The position numbers and the translations under genes were made by a program. Shown here one piece after another: positions 22,114 through 33,776 of a stretch of 64,000 nucleotides of DNA; within the stretch, counting starts at the first letter, position 1, and every line of letters starts with the position of its first letter. Source of the DNA: Ulota crispa (taxonomy: Eukaryota; Streptophyta; Bryopsida; Orthotrichales; Orthotrichaceae); NCBI GenBank assembly GCA_963920765.1, contig OY987245.1:10184727-10248726 (forward strand), read 5' to 3'. The notes under the pieces were generated by a model. The model had not been told where the DNA came from and made no database searches. It saw only the letters and a program-made list of their open reading frames with translations.

Positions 22114-22848
22114 GGGTGATTGCAAGAATGACCTATCTTGCTTTTTGTCCCCTTCACCTCCTCCGGGTGGTTTTTGGGTCTTATCTTTTGCGGTTTTAGT
22201 AATTTTAACCTAAAATTTCAATGTAAGGTGAACTTGAAAGTTGTTGACATTCCATGATTTTTTTGTTTTTTTTTAAATTATTTTACTATTTTTAAATAGT
22301 CCCCGATTGCATGTCTACCATGGCAATTTTGGTGGTTTTAAGTACTATTTTGGATTGAAAAAAGCAAATCTCATGCCACAAATCAAGGATGTTGTTCATT
22401 AGGAAGCATTCCATGGATATATAAATCGGTTTTACGAAACTCAAAAACTCTGCCCTGCACATTGTCTCAAAGTGGGCATCCTTTCTCCCTCCATTGGTGA
22501 AAGACAAAACCTTCTTTTGAAAAGCAGTTGCATCTGTTCAAGCTAGTGAGAGAGATAAAAATGGCCGTTTTTTGTTTTATTTTTTTGAATTTTTTTACTA
22601 CTTTCTAAAAAGCAAAAAGGAAATTGTCTTTTTATTGGTAATTTTTGTCCCTCTATTTTTGTGCATCAATTTTAGAATAAATTTTTCTAGTTCTAAGTTT
22701 TCACAAGAATGCTATTTTAAGTGCTTTACAAATTGTCCATTTTTTATTTTATTTATTTTTAAAAAATCAAAAATTCATGGTACTACCTAGTACTACCATT
22801 TTTTAAGGGTGTTTGGGACAAAATTGTCAAGTCATTCTTGCAATTCCC
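22114..22848. mobile_element. Harbinger-like MITE family E, copy 1 (nested)
   Basis: Starts GGGTGATTGCAAGAATGAC and ends GTCATTCTTGCAATTCCC. 735 bp; aligns along its length with copy 2 (GTCCCCTTCACCTCC; TACTACCTAGTACTACCA). It is inserted a few bases inside the left end of the host family D element; its duplication is obscured by a C-run. Confidence 0.75.
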
Positions 22849-23023
22849 CCCCCAAACCACCCTAGAATTTCTTGAGTTTCTAGAAAATTGATCTAATTTG
22901 AACAAAAAGCCAACATTTTCATAAGTTGTATTAATTTTTTTTGAATTGTAACTGTATAAAAACAAACTAGACATGTTAGAGATCACATTAAAAAAGAAAA
23001 CACAACAATATCTCTTTTGGATT

Positions 23024-23753
23024 GGGGTGATTGCAAGAAACACTTGTACTATTTTTTGTCCCCTTCACCTCCCGGAGGTGCTTTTTGGCTTGTAACTTTT
23101 GCGCAGCAAGTTCTTTTGAGCTAAAATTTTAGAAGGAGGCACGTGTCATAGTTACAGACCTTCCATAATTTTTGCGGTTTTTTTTAAATTATTTTACTAC
23201 TTTTGAACAGCCTCCAAATAGGTGTCTACCTTTGCCATTTTGGGGTTTTTAGTACTATTTTGGGTCCAAAATAACTTTTCTAGGGCTATAAATCAAGGAT
23301 TTTGTTTACGAAGCATGCTTACACGCATTTATAGAAGAGTTTTGCAAAATTATAAATTCCATGGCATCTACATTGTCTCAAAGTGGGCATCCTATCTCCC
23401 TCCATTGGCAAAATACAAAGAAATTCCTTAGCAAAGCAATTGTACCACGTAAATGTGATTAATGGGTTCTCAAATGGCCAATTTTTATTTTATTTTTTTG
23501 AATTATTTAACTATTTTCTAAAAAACAAGAAAGAAATTGGCTTTTTGTTGGTGATTTTGTTTTGCGCATAACTTTTAGAATAAATTTTTTCTAGATCTGA
23601 ACTTTCATGAATATGCTATTTTAAGTTCTTTACAAATTTTCCATATATATATATATATATATATAATTATTCCAAAAACTCATAGTACTACCTAGTACTA
23701 CCAATACTAAGGGTGTTTGAGACAAAACTGTGAAGTGTTTCTTGCAACTACCC
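23024..23753. mobile_element. Harbinger-like MITE family E, copy 2 (nested)
   Basis: 730 bp, starts GGGGTGATTGCAAGAAACAC and ends GTGTTTCTTGCAACTACCC. Flanked by ATT (23021-23023, 23754-23756). The intact relative at 5032-5684 has a single ATT at the same position (GTGGATTGAAAG), so it is the empty site and the 3-bp duplication is real. A 3-bp A/T duplication with G-rich termini suggests PIF/Harbinger. Confidence 0.82.
23643..23665. repeat. (AT)n microsatellite
   Basis: About 11 uninterrupted AT units within family E copy 2; the first copy lacks it at the corresponding place. Confidence 0.9.
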
Positions 23754-24286
23754 ATTGAAAGATTATAATGTTTGAACATGAGAGTATTAAAATTGCAAAA
23801 GTGATTTGAAGTCTTTCAATCTTCATTTCACATGTCAAATTTAAAAAGTTGGTCACCAAAAAATATGAGGTTAAAGGGCCTAACGTGCATAACCCCAATC
23901 AATTTATGACTTCTTAAAATTTGCTCTACATTTTTTTTTAATGAATTTCTGGTGTGATTTTTCTCAAAGATCTAGTGTATTTGAGGCTCATTCACAAGAG
24001 CCCTCAACAGTCAACACTACATAAAGTCAAGATTGCAAATGGACACCCTTGCACAAAATCTCAAATAGAAAATCATAATCAATCATTTGCAAAATCAGAT
24101 TGTTGAAACTATAGGTCTAAAACTAAACTTCAAAAAGATATTTTCAAAATACAAACTACTAAAAATCGTAATTTGGTAAGGTTTTATTTAACTTCAAAAA
24201 TTGGTCGAGGACACATTTTGTCCTCAAGGTGATTCTGGGGTTAAGATTTGACACTCTTAACATTTATTGAGCCTAGGCCGGGTACA

Positions 24287-25207
24287 TTAACCCCTAAAGG
24301 CCCAAGGAGCCCACTTTGGGCTGTATGAGAACTTGGGCAAGCTCTATTGATTTCATAGTTTGGAAATTTTTCATGAAACTTTTAGAATGGATGCTACTCA
24401 TCATAATCACCATGTGAAGCTTTATTTCATGTCATTCTAATAAGTAATGCAAAAGTTATAGAGTTTTTTCAATTTCAATGTCAAACCAAGCAGCAAAAAA
24501 TGTATTCTAAAATTTTTATTTTTATTTTTATATAATTGTATAGAATGAAACCTACTCAAAAAAATTTGAACCACTCAACTCCAAATAATGAAGTAAGAGT
24601 TAAAAAGAGTTTTACTTTGCAGGCAATGAAGGTAGGAAGAGGGTAGAAAAAACATATAAAGTTATCTTTTACTCTCAATTTTGAAAATTTTCAAATGAAA
24701 ATGAAAATTAAAGTTACTAATTGTCTATTAGAGCATTTTCACCATTGGGATTAACAATTTTCAAATTCTTCCAAAACTTATTAGCATATTAGTTATATCT
24801 TTCATTCATCAATACCTTTCACTTTACAATTTTTGTAAAAATGAATCCAAATTCTTTTTTGGTTAAATTTTTTTGTGTATGCTTTCAACCCATTTTCCAA
24901 CATAGTGCAAAAATTGCACAAGAAGTACAACATACATGTTTTTCTCTAAAAAGTTTGAAAAACAAAACTTCATCTTCTAGAAGGACTAGAAAAGCCTACA
25001 TTTTGAAATTTAGGCACATCGATCTTGCAATTGGTGGGGACATTCATTCTGAAATTTTGGGACAATGTACTTGTGCAAGTCAACCAAAGGATCATACGGT
25101 TGGATTTGAGAAAAAGTAAGTTTCAATGAAGATTTTGACCCTGGTTTGGGGACTAGTATTTTATTGTAGTTTTGGGCCTCCAAACACAAAAGAATTTTAG
25201 GGGTTAA
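24287..25207. mobile_element. TTAA-flanked MITE (family D', 920-bp class), copy 1
   Basis: Starts TTAACCCCTAAAGGCCCAAG and ends TTTTAGGGGTTAA. Homologous throughout to 61354-62264. It contains a 92-codon open frame (24841-25119) also open in the other copy, but the differences between them are mostly amino-acid changing, so it is not regarded as a gene. Confidence 0.8.
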
Positions 25208-25688
25208 AAAGTGTGTGAAGTGTCTCTACCTTGTATGGCTTTCCTATTGTACATCACAAAAACCATGTATATAAAATGGTAATCTAGTCTTGGTATAAAG
25301 GCCCTTTTCCACATGCACAATCTAAACAATACAAAAAAGTATTGCATTGATAAATATGTAGACGAACTCACTAGTCACTATCCAAGTAATTCACTCATGT
25401 ATAAAAATAGAGTAAAATAGAATTTATGGTTCTGTTGTACCTACATCTTTGTCCTATTGAGATGGCACATCAATATAATTTTCATGATTGCATTGAACTC
25501 AAAGGGTGGGTAGAAATAGGAGATTAGTGATTTGTTTTTTGCAATTAGTACTTGTCTTCGGATCCTTTTTGAGACTTCTAAAGGACCTCTTGGAGAGTTC
25601 AAAATTTTGTTAATGTATGTGCACAAAGGGATAAGGAAGTGATGTGCACAATAAAACAAACACCTTAAAATTATGGGGTGTTTACACA
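25208..25688. other. Intergenic with remnant of family M MITE
   Basis: Mostly featureless. At 25615-25675 the text AGGAAGTGATGTGCACAATA resembles the interior of the family M elements of 9423-11176, and 25985-26025 (TTGCAAACGTCAAGGGTATC) resembles their right end. A decayed copy thus seems split by the element at 25689-25974. Confidence 0.45.
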
Positions 25689-25974
25689 AACACCATATTC
25701 GTTAATTTGGGAAAAATGGTACATTTTGGAACTATCAAATTTTGAGGTGAAGGTTTTAGGTGATCACCTAAAATTGAGCTCAACGTTTTTTTTTTGTACA
25801 CGTGTCCTCACTCCTCACCTACAAGGAGGAATTTGCGAGGGAAAAAATCTTAGTGGCTCAAACTAAATTTGATGCCTTTGAATATGGTTTAAGGTGACTT
25901 TTTGGGTTTAAGGTGGAGTACAAAGTGGAACACTTGTTTTTCCCAAATTAACAAATATGGTGTTCACAACTTCT
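25689..25974. mobile_element. Inverted-repeat MITE family C, copy 1
   Basis: Ends AACACCATATTCGTTAATTT and the complement AAATTAACAAATATGGTGTT, with GGGAAAAA inside each. 286 bp; CACAA occurs at both borders. Related copies at 26024-26271 and 54592-54856. Confidence 0.7.
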
Positions 25975-26023
25975 AAAAAACCAAGAGCTTTTCTACAAAT
26001 ATTGCAAACGTCAAGGGTATCAT

Positions 26024-26271
26024 AACATAATATTTGTTAATTAGAAAAAAGTCCTAATTTTGGGAGTTTTGAATTTTTTTAAAGAGTTTTTAGGTGATTT
26101 AGCATAAATTTTATGATGATTTCTTAGAGACCTTACATCAATGATGAAATACCGTATAGAAATTGTCAAAAAAATCACTGTAAATTACCCAAATATTCTC
26201 ACAAATGCAAAATTTAATGTCTAAAACTCTATTTTGAAAAGGATTTTCCCAATTTAACAAATATTGTGTTT
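26024..26271. mobile_element. Inverted-repeat MITE family C, diverged copy
   Basis: Left end ACATAATATTTGTTAATTAG and right end CCCAATTTAACAAATATTGT. It directly follows the previous element. Non-coding. Confidence 0.55.
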
Positions 26272-28195
26272 CATCAAGGTTTCCATTGAAAGAACATCGT
26301 AGTGGATGTGATATTACCTCATAAGCGATACTAGGAAAGCTGACAACACAGCCAAAAAACTGACCTCGTTTATAAAGCATACTTGAATAGTTGAATATCC
26401 CAGAAACAATGAAAAAGTTATGTTGAAACAATCAGAGAAGCTTTTACAAAAAAATTATTAAGCACACGTTCACGCCAAACATTTGAAATAATAGTAATAA
26501 TGCAATCTTATTATAACCAGAGTAACAACAAAAATATTATTTGTTATTATTAATATTACTATTAAAATTATCATTATCACAGCATCGTGATTCTTATTGA
26601 TTCGTTTTGAGCACGGCCACCGGAGCCACGGAATTCAACACCCCTTGTAAACACGGTTATAGGCTCCCTAAACTACCCCAGAGTAAACGGCGGGATTGCC
26701 CAAACTACCGCAAGCTCCGATAACCAACCTGGCAAGTTCATTATTGAGTACTTTTACGACAAAAATCTCCGGCGAAGTTTAAGGAGGATTTTACCGCAAA
26801 CTTAGAGACACAGCTTCTTTTCTTAGAAAATCTCCGCTGTTTCTGGGCAGAGTCGTTGCAAACGGAAAGGATGATTGGGCCCTGGAGCGATATTGACGAT
26901 ATCTCTGTTCCTTCACTACAATTACAGGTTTTCGTTACAAACATTGACATCTAGATCTCAGCAAAAAGATTCGTACAACTATGTTTCTAGTACTTGACCT
27001 TTCCTAATAATCAGCGTTAAAAGCCCAGGCTGTCGTTAAGCAACTAGCACTAATTTCGCTAGCGCTTCTGTACTTTATAATAATTCTTTCAACTGACAAG
27101 GTTGAAAAAGGTTTTGTCCATCCGACATTTCGGACATGCATACACCAGTCGTAGCAAAAGTGTGTATGAGAGAGTGGCTCTTGCAAGAGAATTAATTGGG
27201 AAATTAGAAATAGAGGCATTACAACAAAATATATTACAAATATGGGTACAATTTCAAATTAAATATTTGCAAATAATTCTGGTTCAGACATTAGTTCATT
27301 TAGGATATATTCACATTCGGTGTTGAGAGGGGTATTAGTAATATGATTTCAGTCTAATAGTGTATCCAAATACATCTAATTTTCCTTCGTTTCTACTCCT
27401 CTTCACACCAAGTGCACATATTATCAGCGTCCGTTCACATATGGTGATAGTTGTGAAGGAAAATTCGATACATTTGGACATTTCTTCAGATGGAATTTGT
27501 ATTGTTAGTACTCCTCACTCCAAGTGTGAACATAGCTTTCGATATATCACATTCGTAGTTAGCCAACTTCCAAAAGACATATATTCATTTCTCCAACCAT
27601 TGCCATTTACTTGCCTCAAACATCATTGTTTCAGATGACTTTGATTTAACCTGTAATTTTTTCGGAAATTTATTATCAATTCGTATGTTGCATTACAATT
27701 TCCAATATTTGAATAGAAACAGAAACATTGTATACCTTTTACGAATTTTCCTATGATCTCCTCTTCGGCTCATTGTGAGTACTTCGAAATTTTACACTTC
27801 ACTGTGTTACTTTTCATTATCATGCGACGACTTCCAGTTTCATCCACATTATTTGTCAATTACGTTAAATGTACCATGCCAAACGTGCAACAAATATCAG
27901 TGTCATATAAATCATGAATTAGATAATAACAGGTACACGACTGCTTTCGTTGACAAGTCTGAAAAATACAAGGATATACAGAAAAGCTAGACACCCCGCC
28001 TCGTTTTTATTATTACTCCGAACAGTGGAGTGCAGAAATGCACGCGTGACAACGATACGTCATACTTGCCTCAGCACCGCACTAGCACAAAAATATCATA
28101 GTCCGTTCAACTCGTCTACAACCAATGCGATAACCCAACAGAAGCACAATCTTCTGCACCTTCTAGACAGGCATCGTAAGCTGAGGATTATATAG
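26272..28195. other. Intergenic, GC-richer island with possible first exon at 26871-26927
   Basis: From 26590 to 26930 the composition is that of unique DNA. ATG 26871 opens 19 codons (MIGPWSDIDDISVPSLQLQ) ended by an AG-GT junction at 26927/26928. I could not find a second exon, so this may be the start of a lost gene or chance. The stretch 27330-28195 has no recognisable gene and may contain the 3' end of the expansin transcript. Confidence 0.25.
27198..27330. repeat. Relict half of family A MITE
   Basis: GGGAAATTAGAAATAGAGGC followed by TATTACAAATATGGGTACAA parallels the left arm of the hAT-like element at 3902. The right arm is missing. Confidence 0.6.
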
Positions 28196-28315
28196 GGAGC
28201 GGGTGGAGAACCACCTCAGCAACCTCAAACAGATTCGAGGGAGCAAATAGATTAATATCCTAGTAGCGGGCGGGCGTCAACCCACGCCTCTGCTTCTAAA
28301 TAAAAACGATGATAT

Positions 28316-29570
28316 CTACGACGCAGCACTGCCCTCAAAAGTCTGTTGGAATCCCCAGTCAGCAGGAGCTGCATTCGTAGACAGAATAACAGAGCCATCA
28401 TCAAGGGTAGCACTGAACGACAAGCTCTGTCCAGGCAAAGTACTCTCCCCACTGAGTTGCCACATCTGTCCCCAATTACGCACCATACTGAACCACTCAG
28501 TATCCGAGCCTTTTACTTGCAGCTGCTGCACGTCACCTGCACCGCCAACGTTGGTCACTAAGATGAGCAAAAACCAAGGGTTGCCGTTGATCTGAAACCG
28601 CATGCCGCCAGACTTCACGCACGCTACCCGTCGATAGCTCACTGGAATAACACCGCCCTCTTCATTAGCAAGCGAGACGAACATCGGATACGCCAAGTCG
28701 AAATGCTGCTTGGGCGTGTCACACCATCCTCCGTCACTGCCTTGAGGACAGTAGTTCGTAGCAGTAACAGTGATGGACGGGGAGCCAGATAAGCAGTATT
28801 TGGAGCCTCCGGTTTCGCATGTTAATTGGAAGCATGCACCGCAGGTAAGACCGCTGTTGAACAATGCCGCGCTCAGTGCTGCAGTTGTAGTGCCGTATCC
28901 TGTTGAGTCCAAGTTTCCGTATCCACATGCTCCACCTGCATTCACCGTACATACTCAGTCACACTGCCATGCAGATGAATCAACTGCAACGTTATGCAAA
29001 TGCTACTGCAAGCTCTTCGTATTCGATGTCTATCATAAAATACCCCTCCAGCGACGTTCTGGTAACTAGTTATGCCAATGCATGTTTTCATTGTCAACTG
29101 CAATAATTACGTCAAATAAACACTACTGCAAGCTCTTTGTATCTGACGTCTAGAGCAAGGGCATAATATACCCATCCAGTGATGTCCTGGTGACTAGCAA
29201 TGCCAATACATGGTGACAGTGTCTACGGCAATATCTACGTCAAGGAAATGCTACTGCAAGCTCTTCGTTCATGATGTCAAGAGCAAGAGCATAATATACC
29301 CTTCCAATGACGTTCTGGTGACTAGTAATGCAAGATCACGGTTTCAGTGTCTAATACAAAAATGGAATGTAGAGTACAGGATGTAATGAGAGCATGAGAG
29401 CATGGATGTGTACCTTGAGTGCCGGAAGCGTCAGTGCCGCCATAGAATGTAGCGTGTGCCTCATTACTAACCCAAGCGGAAGCAGTGAAGCCAGCCTGTG
29501 CTGAACCCACCACTGCTGCTAATGCAAGCAGTACCAGCAAAGGTCCAGACGAGTTTCTCCGGTTCGCCAT
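28316..29570 (-). CDS. EXPA: Alpha-expansin
   Basis: Two exons, 29570-29414 and 28935-28316, give 258 residues; the intron splits the Gly codon of GTQ|GGACGYGNL. A signal peptide covers about residues 1-26 (LLVLLALAAVVGSAQA). The DPBB domain has YGGTDASGTQGGACGYGNL, eight or so cysteines (56, 84, 87, 92, 100, 115, 124, 158) and the expansin HFD motif at 130-132 (WCDTPKQHFDLA). The C-terminal CBM63 has FQINGNPWFLLILVTNVGGAGDV, RNWGQMWQL and WGFQQTF. Length and architecture are normal. Known role: secreted, non-hydrolytic, pH-dependent loosening of cellulose-xyloglucan contacts during wall growth. The ATG at 29570 is followed directly by the signal peptide; an in-frame extension upstream lacks one. 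Intron of 478 bp holds three tandem repeats. Subfamily within EXPA cannot be assigned. Confidence 0.97.
28990..29375. repeat. Three tandem repeats (about 120-127 bp) in expansin intron
   Basis: The anchor CTACTGCAAGCTCTT recurs at about 29003, 29123 and 29250, each followed by a CATAATATACCC-like block and GT(T/C)CTGGT.ACTAG. Together they fill nearly the whole intron. Confidence 0.85.
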
Positions 29571-29674
29571 CGCCAACCTCTCACGGTAATGTTGTGGTAG
29601 ATGGAGAGGAGCGAGACAACCGGACGGCAAGGATCAGAGAAGGACTGATGGTTGCCGAAGTGCGGCTGATGGGG

Positions 29675-29684
29675 ATATATAACT
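29675..29684 (-). promoter_or_regulatory. TATA box of expansin gene
   Basis: Reads TTATATATCC on the minus strand, about 105 bp upstream of the ATG, a normal spacing for a plant TATA box with a 5' UTR of about 75 bases. Confidence 0.6.
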
Positions 29685-30260
29685 TGTCAGTAGTAAGCAT
29701 AATCACGGCCACTGAAACGATCATCACCATTCTCGGTCCAACAACGGTTGCTAGTGGCGGCCTCCCTGGAATTGCGTCACCAATTCAGACAGAATTTTGA
29801 ATGAGAGTGCACACTTGCCGAGTACAGCGGGCGGCACGTCGACTTTTTTTATGGAAATCAGTGGTAAACTAATTTGTAAGAAATTAGGGGGTGACTTGTT
29901 GATGCTCGGCGGTAAGCTCCGGAGAATGCGAGAGGGGGAGGGCGTGGGTCCCGTGGTTTGCAGGAGCAGCCAGAGCAGATGCCAAAAAGGGTAAAGGGAG
30001 ATAGCGAAACATACGCTGACTTGGCTGGTTTTGTTGCATTTGAGTTGGGGTTGCGGAGAGTCGGGGTCGCACTTGTGGCCCCGAGGGGAGTGAGATTGAC
30101 AAGTGTTCGATGTGAATGGGCTGTGGATCAGCTGGTGCGATGCCTCGATGCCGCGGCTACCGTTCGGTGAAATCCGGCGATTAGTTGAGTGTACTTTTTG
30201 TAAGTGGAAAGTAATGAACATGACATGGATGAACTTGTGATAACGTTTGCTACGATCTTG
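29685..30260 (-). promoter_or_regulatory. Upstream region of expansin gene
   Basis: GC-richer unique DNA between the TATA box and the foldback element. A 177-codon open frame on the minus strand (29751-30284) has low-complexity Ser/Pro/His content, no recognisable domain, and overlaps the expected promoter. No specific element is claimed. Confidence 0.35.
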
Positions 30261-30876
30261 GGGCATCTGCAATGGACGGGGCAAGCAGGCCCGGTATACT
30301 ATGTCTGGTCAATGATTTTCAACATGATGTTTTTTTTTTAATAATCTGAAGGGCATTGAAAGAGTAACAATGTTTGCATTTGGACATTGACCAATTTAGA
30401 TACATCAAGTGTTAGCTAAGGTAGAAGCACCCAAATACTACACTTACGTCAGATGTGGTAATTGGGAGGGTCTTCTAAGAATCTGATGGCATGGGCTTGT
30501 TAGGAAATGGATACAGATGCAAGGAAAATTGTTTTTGGAATTTTCTGAGATCATATGAATAAATCATGAATTGTTAAAGATAAGTCCCCAGACTTGTCTA
30601 TTGTAGACACTAGACCCCTGAAAAAGCGACAACAAGAAGACCATGTCATGCGCATGTCACACCCAATCAAAAACTGCCACCTATACAATTTTTATTCCCT
30701 TATGTCAACTTGTGTGTTTGATTTGGGTGCATTTGTGTCTTGTTTGAGTGCATTCGTGTCCTGTTTGAGTGCAAATCTGTCTACTTTAGGTTTAATGTTA
30801 GATGTCGGAAAACGACTTGTGTTGCAATTGGATGCTCCTATCATAGAGGCCTCTCCAATCAAGTATTCAAGCTTAT

Positions 30877-31320
30877 AGCATCATCAATGTGTACATTGCG
30901 AACAAGATTCGGAAGTAGCCGGTCCTGCGTCACTCCCTGCCCCTTAAGTATGTAGTTTCTTTCACCAGCCGGATCCTCCCAATGTTGATGCAACTCCCTC
31001 AACAGATTCAAGCACAGTAGCAAATGAATTTAAGTACTTGCAAGTTGTTGCTAGGAAATTGCAAGCTATTGTAAGCTATCACAAGCAACGTGTCACTCCG
31101 TCAACAAATGCAGTGCGCACTGGGAAAACTAACTGGGCCACAAGAAAACGAGACAATATGCCGCTCTAGGAGGTGGCTTTAATGGGGACAGGTCCAATGT
31201 TTCCGTTTGGGTGGCGAGGTTAGAGCCCGAGAAATCCCTAAACTTCTCACTAAAGTGACTCCCACCAAGCAAAATGCAAGCCCGTCTCTTTTCGAGTGTA
31301 CACATTGATGATGCTCTTAT
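30877..31320. mobile_element. Nested inverted-repeat MITE
   Basis: Ends AGCATCATCAATGTGTACA and TGTACACATTGATGATGCT are perfect complements. 444 bp, inside the left extra segment of the foldback. The CTTAT near both borders may be part of a duplication. Non-coding. Confidence 0.7.
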
Positions 31321-31599
31321 AAAAGGAAGTTTCAGCCAATGGAATGGTATACTATCAAGACGTTGTTGTATTGTCCCTTTTGTTGAAATTTCCCCTTTTA
31401 GGCTTGTGATTTGGACAAGCCTCTAATTTTTTGGGAAGCTAACTAACATTTCATGGAATGTATATAAATGTCAACATTCAAATCCAAGGGCTCGATTTAC
31501 TGCACATACATTGATCTGGGCCCCGCCTCTGTCAGAGCTCCAAATAATAATATTCCGTGGCTGCCCCTGCCCAGGCCCCAGAACATCCCATATTGAAAC

Positions 31600-31930
31600 T
31601 AAGGTAAAAGGTTCACAAACCGACCATCTAAGGGCTGAAACTAAACTTTGGGGAGGTGGAACTTCTTGAAATATTTTTTGTAAGTTTTACTTGAAAGACA
31701 AGAGGAATTGGCATCTAGTCCAAGGTTTTTCATATTTTTTGGAGCTTTATGGACTTAGTTATGAAATTTTGAAGTGGAAAGGCCATAAGGCTCTAAACCT
31801 GCCCACCTCCTCAAATGTATGTGCACTGTACATTACTAAAAGGCTATGAAATAAGAACATGTACAGGCAAAGTTCATTTGGGGAGGTGAGCCATTGTAAT
31901 GCCCTAATGGAGTTTGAGCCTCCTACCTTA
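31600..31930. mobile_element. MITE family G, copy 2 (left foldback arm)
   Basis: From TAAGGTAAAAGGTTCACAAA to CCTCCTACCTTA, 331 bp, the same length as the 21248 copy. It was present before the arm was duplicated, because its mirror image lies in the other arm. Confidence 0.7.
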
Positions 31931-32877
31931 TTGTCCACCTTCATGGGCTCAACTAATGTCATCCATGCGCAGGATTAATAGTGCAAAACTTTTCAAGTTA
32001 CTCAATATTGGTGTTGTGTTATATTGTATTGCAAACTTATAGTGATTATAGTTGCTAGAAAAATCAATGAAAACATTACTTTGCACTAGTGAAAACATCT
32101 TGTGCTAATCATCGCTTTTTTGCTATTCTAAAATTGGTGTGGCTAATTGTTTTATAGTATTTTTTGAAAAATGTTAAATGTTTAGCCAACTTTTATACAC
32201 AAGTTTGGGAGTAAGAGCCCAGATTTCAAGGTTCCACTTGATGTCGCCTCATCCTACTAGTGCAATGTTCTAATTTCTCACAAAAGCATCATGAGATTTA
32301 ACTTTGATAAAAGCTTGAAAGCATCCAACTTTACATCTATAAAAACAAAAGTAGCTATCCTTGCTACTGAACCATTTTTGGTTAGAAAAAAAGCCAAGGC
32401 CACTTCATCCAAAATACATTCACTGCTTTGCACCTACATTCAAATGCAATAAGAATCTACACAAAAGAACATACTTTGTATAGTGACTTTAAAGAAAGTG
32501 AAAGTTCCAAATTACTAGGGACTCAATTTGCAAATTGTAAATTAGGGCACAGTATTTGTCAACTTTTTGTAGATTTGACCATGGTTTTTTTGTAGTGTCA
32601 AGACCTTTAAATTTTTTGCAAATCAAATCCCTAATAATTTGGAGCTTACACTTTCTTCAAAATCACTATACAAAGTATGTTTTTTGTGTAGATTCTTATT
32701 GCATTGGAATGTAGGTGCAAATTGCAAAGTAATGTTTTCATTGATTTTTCTAGCAACTATAATCACTATAAGTTTGCAATACAATATAACACAACACCAA
32801 TATTGAGTAACTTGAAAAGTTTTGCACTATTAATCCTGCGCGTGGATGACATTAGTTGAGCCCATGAAGGTGGACAA

Positions 32878-33209
32878 TAAGGTAGGAGGCTCGAACTCCA
32901 TTAGGGCATTACAATGGCTCACCTCCCCAAATGAACTTTGCCTGTACATGTTCTTATTTCATAGCCTTTTAGTAATGTACAGTGCACATACATTTGAGGA
33001 GGTGGGCAGGTTTAGAGCCTTATGGCCTTTCCACTTCAAAATTTCATAACTAAGTCCATAAAGCTCCAAAAAATATGAAAAACCTTGGACTAGATGCCAA
33101 TTCCTCTTGTCTTTCAAGTAAAACTTACAAAAAAATATTTCAAGAAGTTCCACATCCCCAAAGTTTAGTTTCAGCCCTTAGATGGTCGGTTTGTGAACCT
33201 TTTACCTTA
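32878..33209. mobile_element. MITE family G, copy 3 (right foldback arm)
   Basis: Inverted counterpart of 31600-31930 with only a few differences. The 67-codon open frame in it is the mirror image of the one in the left arm and is not taken as a gene. Confidence 0.7.
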
Positions 33210-33776
33210 GTTTCAATATGGGGTGCTCTGGGGCCTGGGCAGGGGCAGCCACGGAATATTATTATTTGGAGCTCTGATAGAGGCGGGGCCCAGATCGACG
33301 TATGTGCAGTAAACCGAGCCAAATCCAAGTATTCTTAGTTTTTCATTGTACTGTTTTCAATGCCCTTCAAATCATAAACAAAACATGTTGAAAATTTTGT
33401 CTACTAAAAAGCCATAATTATATAAATATATCGGGCCTGCTTGGCGGGTGCATTGCAGATGCCCTTACTTCATTTTGACACTGGCTGCCTTCGCCCTAAA
33501 CTAAGTCAAGGAAAAGATTGGATGAAATTGTCAAATCCCTCTCTGGGAAACAGTGAGGTCATCAGAGTTTCGATGGAAGTTGTTAATGTTACCTTCTTTT
33601 TGTTTACGTGGATAACCGTGCACAAGTGGGTGGTTTTTTACTTTTTGTTTCGTTCGTTGCATGCGTTTTACGGTGCTATTATGAGTTATCTATGAAAACA
33701 AATAAAATCCCCTACCAGGCTACCAGCCTCCCAATATCCTAGCTCCCAATAGAATAACATGGGTTTAATTATTGGA

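Larger units (their letters stand above)
22105..24244. mobile_element. TTAA-flanked family D element carrying two nested insertions
   Basis: Begins TTAACCCC and ends GGGGTTAA. After removal of the two family E insertions (22114-22848, 23024-23753), the remaining DNA aligns in order with the 650-bp element at 5032-5684 (CATGTTAGAGATCACAT; GGTCACCAAAAAATATGAGG). Non-coding. Confidence 0.8.
30261..33464. mobile_element. 3.2-kb multilayer foldback element
   Basis: Left end GGGCATCTGCAATGGACGGG and right end, reversed, GGGCATCTGCAATGCACCCG; both continue to AGCAGGCCCG and GAAGGGCATTGAAA. The main arms (about 31494-32083 and 32735-33330) match base for base except for a few percent differences, including the distinctive GGGGCAGCCACGGAATATTA. 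The palindrome continues inward (32425-32530 against 32605-32735) to a spacer of about 75 bp. The left side has two extra insertions, about 30360-31485 and about 32084-32425. Each arm includes a family G element. No transposase. The few mismatches argue against a simple hairpin-read artefact. Confidence 0.8.

Noticed and set aside
24841..25119. 92-codon ORF also open in the element copy at 61895-62176
   Set aside because: The pair differ at about a quarter of residues while the DNA differs little, with mostly replacement changes. The frame stays open because the element is young, not because it is selected.
29751..30284. 177-codon minus-strand ORF upstream of expansin
   Set aside because: Low-complexity Ser/Pro/His composition, no domain, does not begin with a convincing context and covers the expansin promoter and the edge of a foldback element.
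31759..33049. Identical 67-codon proteins on opposite strands (31759-31962 and 32846-33049)
   Set aside because: They are mirror images in the two arms of the foldback and lie within a family G MITE; other family G copies do not keep the frame.
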